64,000 nucleotides of DNA from Reyranella sp. CPCC 100927 (GTDB lineage: Bacteria; Pseudomonadota; Alphaproteobacteria; Reyranellales; Reyranellaceae). The translations under genes and the position numbers were made by a program. Below are positions 62,401 to 64,000 of this stretch, piece by piece. The stretch spans positions 362,651 through 426,650 of the forward strand of contig NZ_VOHA01000006.1 of assembly GCF_007859315.1 (NCBI RefSeq), given 5' to 3'. The notes beneath the pieces are model-generated. The model was not told the DNA's origin, did no database searches, and saw only the letters and a program-made list of their open reading frames with translations. Within the stretch, counting starts at the first letter, position 1. Each line of letters starts with the position of its first letter.

Positions 62401-64000
62401 CTTGCCGACCTGGCAACGGAAGTTGACCGCGCAGCGTCGACGACGGAGCGTGCGATCCAGCCGCGGGCATCGAAGGCCGATCGGATACCGCTGTCGCCGG
62501 CGCAGGAAAGCCTGTGGTTCCTGTGGAAGCTGGAACCGCACAGTGCTGCCTACAATCTGCCGGGCCTGGTGCGGCTGAAGGGGAGTCTGGACGTAAACGC
62601 CCTGCGCGGTGCGCTGCGGGCACTTGTGGAACGACATGAGAGCTTGCGGACGCGCTTCGCCGAGGCGGACGGCGTTGCCTTCCAGGTCGTGTCCGACGAG
62701 CCGGCTTATGGCTGGTCCGAGGTGGATCTGCGGGAGCTTGAGCCCGCCGTGCGCGAAGCGTTGCTGCAGGAACGCGTGCACGTCATGGGGACGGCGCCGT
62801 TCGACCTGGAGGCAGATCCGCTGCTGCGTGTCGAATGGGTTCGGCTGACGGATGCGGAGCACGTGCTGCTGGTGACGATGCACCACATTGTCGCCGACGG
62901 CTGGTCGATCGGCATTTGCCTGCGCGAGCTGGAAGTTTTGTACGGCGCCGCGCGAGAAGGTCTCGCTGCCGCGTTGCCGGCGCTGCCGATCCAGTACGCC
63001 GACTATGCACTCTGGCGGCGGGAGAGTCTGGCCGGCGATGCCATGGCCACGCAGCTTGCGTACTGGCGGCAGCGTCTGGGTGATGAGCACCCGGTGATGG
63101 AGTTGCCGGCGGACCGGCGCCGCGGTGCCGGGCGCGATGCGGTGGGTGGCCGCATCAGCCGGCACGTGCCGGCCGATGTCGCGGCCGCTCTCGGACGCAG
63201 CGCCCGGACCAGAGGCACGACGCTGTTCGTGACGTTGCTGGCGGCACTGAACGTACTGCTGCACCGCTATGGCGGTCAGACGGACTTGCGGGTGGGTATT
63301 CCCGTGTCGGGGCGCCAGCGCCTGGAAACCGAAGGCCTGATCGGCTTCTTCGTGAACATGCTCGTCATCCGCACCGAACTGACAGGGAGCACGCGGGTCG
63401 AGGCGCTGTTGGAGCAAGTCCGCACGCATGTTCTGGAAGCGCAGGCACACCAGGATCTTCCGTTTGCACGCCTGGTGGAAGCACTGCAGGCGGAGCGCAG
63501 CCTGAGCCGTACGCCGTTGTTCCAGGTGACCTTCAATCTGGAGCAGGAGCAAGGTCAGCCTTTTGCCGGCCTGCCGGGACTGGAAGCCGGTGCCATGGAA
63601 GCCGGCAGTGTGCCGGCGCCTTTTGACCTGATGGTCAGCGTGAAGGAAGGCCACGACGGTCTTCATGTTTCTTTCACCTACGCCCGGGATCTGTTCGGCG
63701 AGGCGACGATCGAGAGGCTGTGCGGTCATTACGTATCCGTCCTGGAGGGGTTGTCGTCGGGATTGGAGCAGCGGGTAGGGGAGATCGCGCTGTCGGAGGT
63801 GTCGGCGCCGTCGCGGGCGCTGGTGCGGTACGGGTTTGAGCCGGTGACGCGGTCGATCACGGCGCAGGCGAGTGCGCGCGCCGAAGCGGAGGCGGTGAGC
63901 TGCGGAGACGATCGTCTGAGCTATGGCGGACTGGAGGCATGGTCGAACCGGATCGGCCGTCGGCTGAAGACGCTGGGTGTGGGCCGTGAGGTGCGGGTCG
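56461..64000 (+). CDS. YqcI/YcgG-FAAL-NRPS megasynthetase (3' end outside window)
   Basis: The reading frame is open from ATG 56461 to the right edge (2513 residues seen). Domains in order: YqcI/YcgG-like (about 22-240; WEFTFGGVQMFVVG, SPSYRRRHSRNLG with Y165, FQPRSVF and DNREWKQYFLPDD), a fatty-acyl-AMP ligase (about 275-830; QYTSGSTTAPKGVV at 441-454, WLPLYHDMGLIG at 482, K820 in RTSSGKLRRG), carrier 1 (Ser892 in FFELGGQSL), condensation 1 (about 950-1385; HHIACDGWS), adenylation 1 (about 1413-1920; TSGSTGQPKAI, NHYGPTET), carrier 2 (Ser1952 in GGHSL), condensation 2 (about 2005-2440; HHIVADGWS) and the start of adenylation 2. The adenylation-1 code reads D-V-Q-F-F-A-H-V-A-K, close to proline codes. 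It should start with a fatty acid and add two or more residues. The in-frame N-terminal fusion is unusual. Confidence 0.93.
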   Translation, partial: MTPETGKRRRRVPTKWTSRIISGDAVGTIEPPDWFVESYKTFRHHVTDPEYPCFFGTQAERRGEMFYAFASTGDLTHLPSTMAKFLALSAAREHEKNNFALFFEPQSPAFDHDDARSFFWRTLQHLHDHDDHTAPDATAPDPSDPMWEFTFGGVQMFVVGCSPSYRRRHSRNLGPGLILLFQPRSVFIDAITQHAIGPEVRERIRDRLVRWDEVSPHGSLGVYGDSDNREWKQYFLPDDESAGLEKCPFLQRRGRTAEVSRAEGAVTHGERANLKKPADLLEALRRHVELQPERPAVRFLRDGESDEAVLTYGDLDRQARQLAVDLRRHADAGARALLLLPNGLDYVVAFFACLHAGIIAVPAYPAETAHAHHFDRLRSMLRDCTPRLLLTDAVHAPLLDNFAADDLPVDHLRLIIERDSATRSVDASIDRGPGCDIAFLQYTSGSTTAPKGVVVGHDNLVANLDVIRHAFAIGRSDVVVTWLPLYHDMGLIGALLTPLFAGATVVLMTSEHFLASPARWLRAISRHRGTIGVAPDFAYQLCVDRCRDSQTEGLDLSAWRLAGCGAEPIRPTTMRAFMERFSRLGLRPGALAPCYGLAEATLMVSADCDGTGARVQHFAADGLARGLARHDESGTGLIDCGRPQENHSIRIVDPASLEECSAGQIGEIWFAGPSVARGYWSNTRATKETFQAVLPNVPGQRFLRTGDVGFLHGGRLFVSGRLKDLIIIRGQNVYPQDIEWTIAEQVEDIRKGRIAAFAVSVDGREGIGVAMEVSRGRLRTMRIDAIFRAVNAAVSEVYQEPVSVILLLKGGDLPRTSSGKLRRGACLTGWQDGTLGPIAVHQRGDELAASAAVPVAAPRTDTEILVSQIWQEAFGRPSIGVDRDFFELGGQSLTAAQILARIGETFRVDLPLQFVFEARTIAAQAQRLAQRKKGDRHRAPPRPRADGPQDKRFALTHAQERLWFEWRLAPESAAYTVAGALHLVGALDVAALRAALAAVVGRHEALRARFHETDGVACQVIDDAPVFAWRDVDVQTWSEADHEQQVAVHLRRLAAEPFDLEHGPLLRATLLRGQDRAHILLLAVHHIACDGWSIAILLRELSAFYEALHLGTDADLPSLELGLADYVRWQRDEQSDEDLALQRTYWQAQLAGASRSLELPTDRPRLPGERYAGETLRFDLPPELQAALKDLALKEGVTPFMVVLAAFKALLAQYCGQTDIVVGTPVSTRSWSSIEGLIGFFVNTLALRSDLSGDPTVRELLQHVKQTTLEGIAHQDVPFDQVVADLQLDRDRSLHPVFQVLFAWQTLPLAHWELPDLHARWVDVDTGTAKFDLSLSIVETPSGWRGAFEYAAALFDSRTIGQLREHFLTVLRAFAAEPEGRLSSLRLLGNTEEQAILAAGTGAADPATPDRGVHELVAEQARRTPQAVALVHAGASLTYGELEQRADRRAHHLIRSGVGDGMIVGLCVERSLDLVINLLAILKAGATCLPLDRGYPQERLAFMLMDARPPVVIVDSAAQPVLPIASGTRTILVDAEAWDGETGATGLAPCRPDSLAYVLYTSGSTGQPKAIAMPHRALSNLVSWHLARHHDPLSRRVAQLTPISFDVSFQEIFTALVGGKTLCLADHEARLDRKLLLDFVLKHEIHEVFAPQVLLDQLADEAAARDATELPLRHVFQAGEALRLSPNIVSLFGQRSAAVLHNHYGPTETHVATATTLPPSQGDHTVSVGAPIANARAYVLDEALRIVPVGVAGELYLGGACLAQGYLNRPGLTADRFLPDPFGVGGRLYRTGDRARWRRNGDLELLGRLDDQVKIRGFRVELGDVEAAVRACTGVREAVVTVADAGVAGRLIAHLTIDSSVDVTATTLRRELGGKLPAFMLPAAFVVLEALPRLPNGKVDRRSLPAPIVASDVEHVAARTATEAALCEIWADVLGVPKVGTRDDFFLLGGHSLLAVRIVSRLRQKLGRDVPLRTVFAHPVLADLATEVDRAASTTERAIQPRASKADRIPLSPAQESLWFLWKLEPHSAAYNLPGLVRLKGSLDVNALRGALRALVERHESLRTRFAEADGVAFQVVSDEPAYGWSEVDLRELEPAVREALLQERVHVMGTAPFDLEADPLLRVEWVRLTDAEHVLLVTMHHIVADGWSIGICLRELEVLYGAAREGLAAALPALPIQYADYALWRRESLAGDAMATQLAYWRQRLGDEHPVMELPADRRRGAGRDAVGGRISRHVPADVAAALGRSARTRGTTLFVTLLAALNVLLHRYGGQTDLRVGIPVSGRQRLETEGLIGFFVNMLVIRTELTGSTRVEALLEQVRTHVLEAQAHQDLPFARLVEALQAERSLSRTPLFQVTFNLEQEQGQPFAGLPGLEAGAMEAGSVPAPFDLMVSVKEGHDGLHVSFTYARDLFGEATIERLCGHYVSVLEGLSSGLEQRVGEIALSEVSAPSRALVRYGFEPVTRSITAQASARAEAEAVSCGDDRLSYGGLEAWSNRIGRRLKTLGVGREVRV

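Noticed and set aside
61036..63729. Long minus-strand open frame (897 codons) opposite the synthetase
   Set aside because: It is in the antisense frame of a well-recognised condensation-adenylation gene and its residues (runs of Gln, Arg, His) reflect GC-rich codon shadow, with no family similarity.

Overview
The window is high-GC DNA from a free-living, metabolically versatile proteobacterium. The order guaB, RsmB-family methyltransferase, GNAT protein, guaA, together with rlmE beside a Ppx/GppA gene and many TauD, Rieske and ABC-uptake genes, fits an alphaproteobacterium (Rhodospirillales or Hyphomicrobiales type). That placement is inferred from gene content; no rRNA or phylogenetic marker was tested. 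Almost the whole window is coding. No insertion sequence, prophage or CRISPR array was seen, but several families of long inverted repeats sit between operons.

Region by region. 1-2005: end of an unidentified gene, then two sugar-type ABC permeases. 2119-2943: alpha/beta hydrolase. 3146-9138 (minus): a tight six-gene operon (pirin, YcaC-like hydrolase, Tat-exported amidohydrolase, DoxX, DUF1275, outer-membrane barrel) divergent from its LysR regulator (9251-10159). 10162-12928 (minus): DUF3455 protein, MFS carrier and a TauD-type dioxygenase. 13051-14373: an isolated protein that reads as a compact fusion of the two type VI secretion sheath subunits, TssB and TssC. 14387-24464 (minus): aldo/keto reductase, an RraA-like protein with a complete ribose-type ABC importer, a PuuE-like deacetylase, and an amidase with a tiny AtzG/GatC-like partner and an SDR, facing a LysR gene at 24578. 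25558-27276 (minus): IlvD/Edd dehydratase. 27669-28343: an unrecognised exported protein behind a cluster of palindromes.

28467-31933: tRNA-Gln, Ppx/GppA phosphatase, rlmE, DUF1993 and a methyltransferase. 32137-41157: a self-contained aromatic or carboxylate oxygenase locus on the plus strand (Rieske oxygenase, ABC permease, two tandem paralogous binding proteins, ATPase, [2Fe-2S] ferredoxin, FAD ferredoxin reductase, IclR regulator). 41158-42131 is a noncoding stretch with direct repeats and a possible guaB leader. 42132-47218: guaB, an RsmB-family gene, a GNAT gene and guaA. 47303-49589: ArsR regulator divergent from a DHA2-type MFS exporter.

The most interesting region is 50057 to the right edge: a Fur-box-like palindrome, a FecI-type sigma factor and FecR-type anti-sigma, then MbtH, type II thioesterase, phosphopantetheinyl transferase, a SyrP-like dioxygenase, an unusual helical-plus-cupin protein, and a giant synthetase that runs off the window. 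Its N-terminus is a YqcI/YcgG domain (the family of heme N-oxygenases such as DcsA) fused in frame to a fatty-acyl-AMP ligase and then ACP-C-A-T-C-A modules. The first A domain has a proline-like specificity code. Together these suggest an iron-regulated lipopeptide, probably a siderophore, with a built-in N-oxygenase domain. I regard this cluster and the TssB-TssC fusion as the best candidates for undescribed biology.
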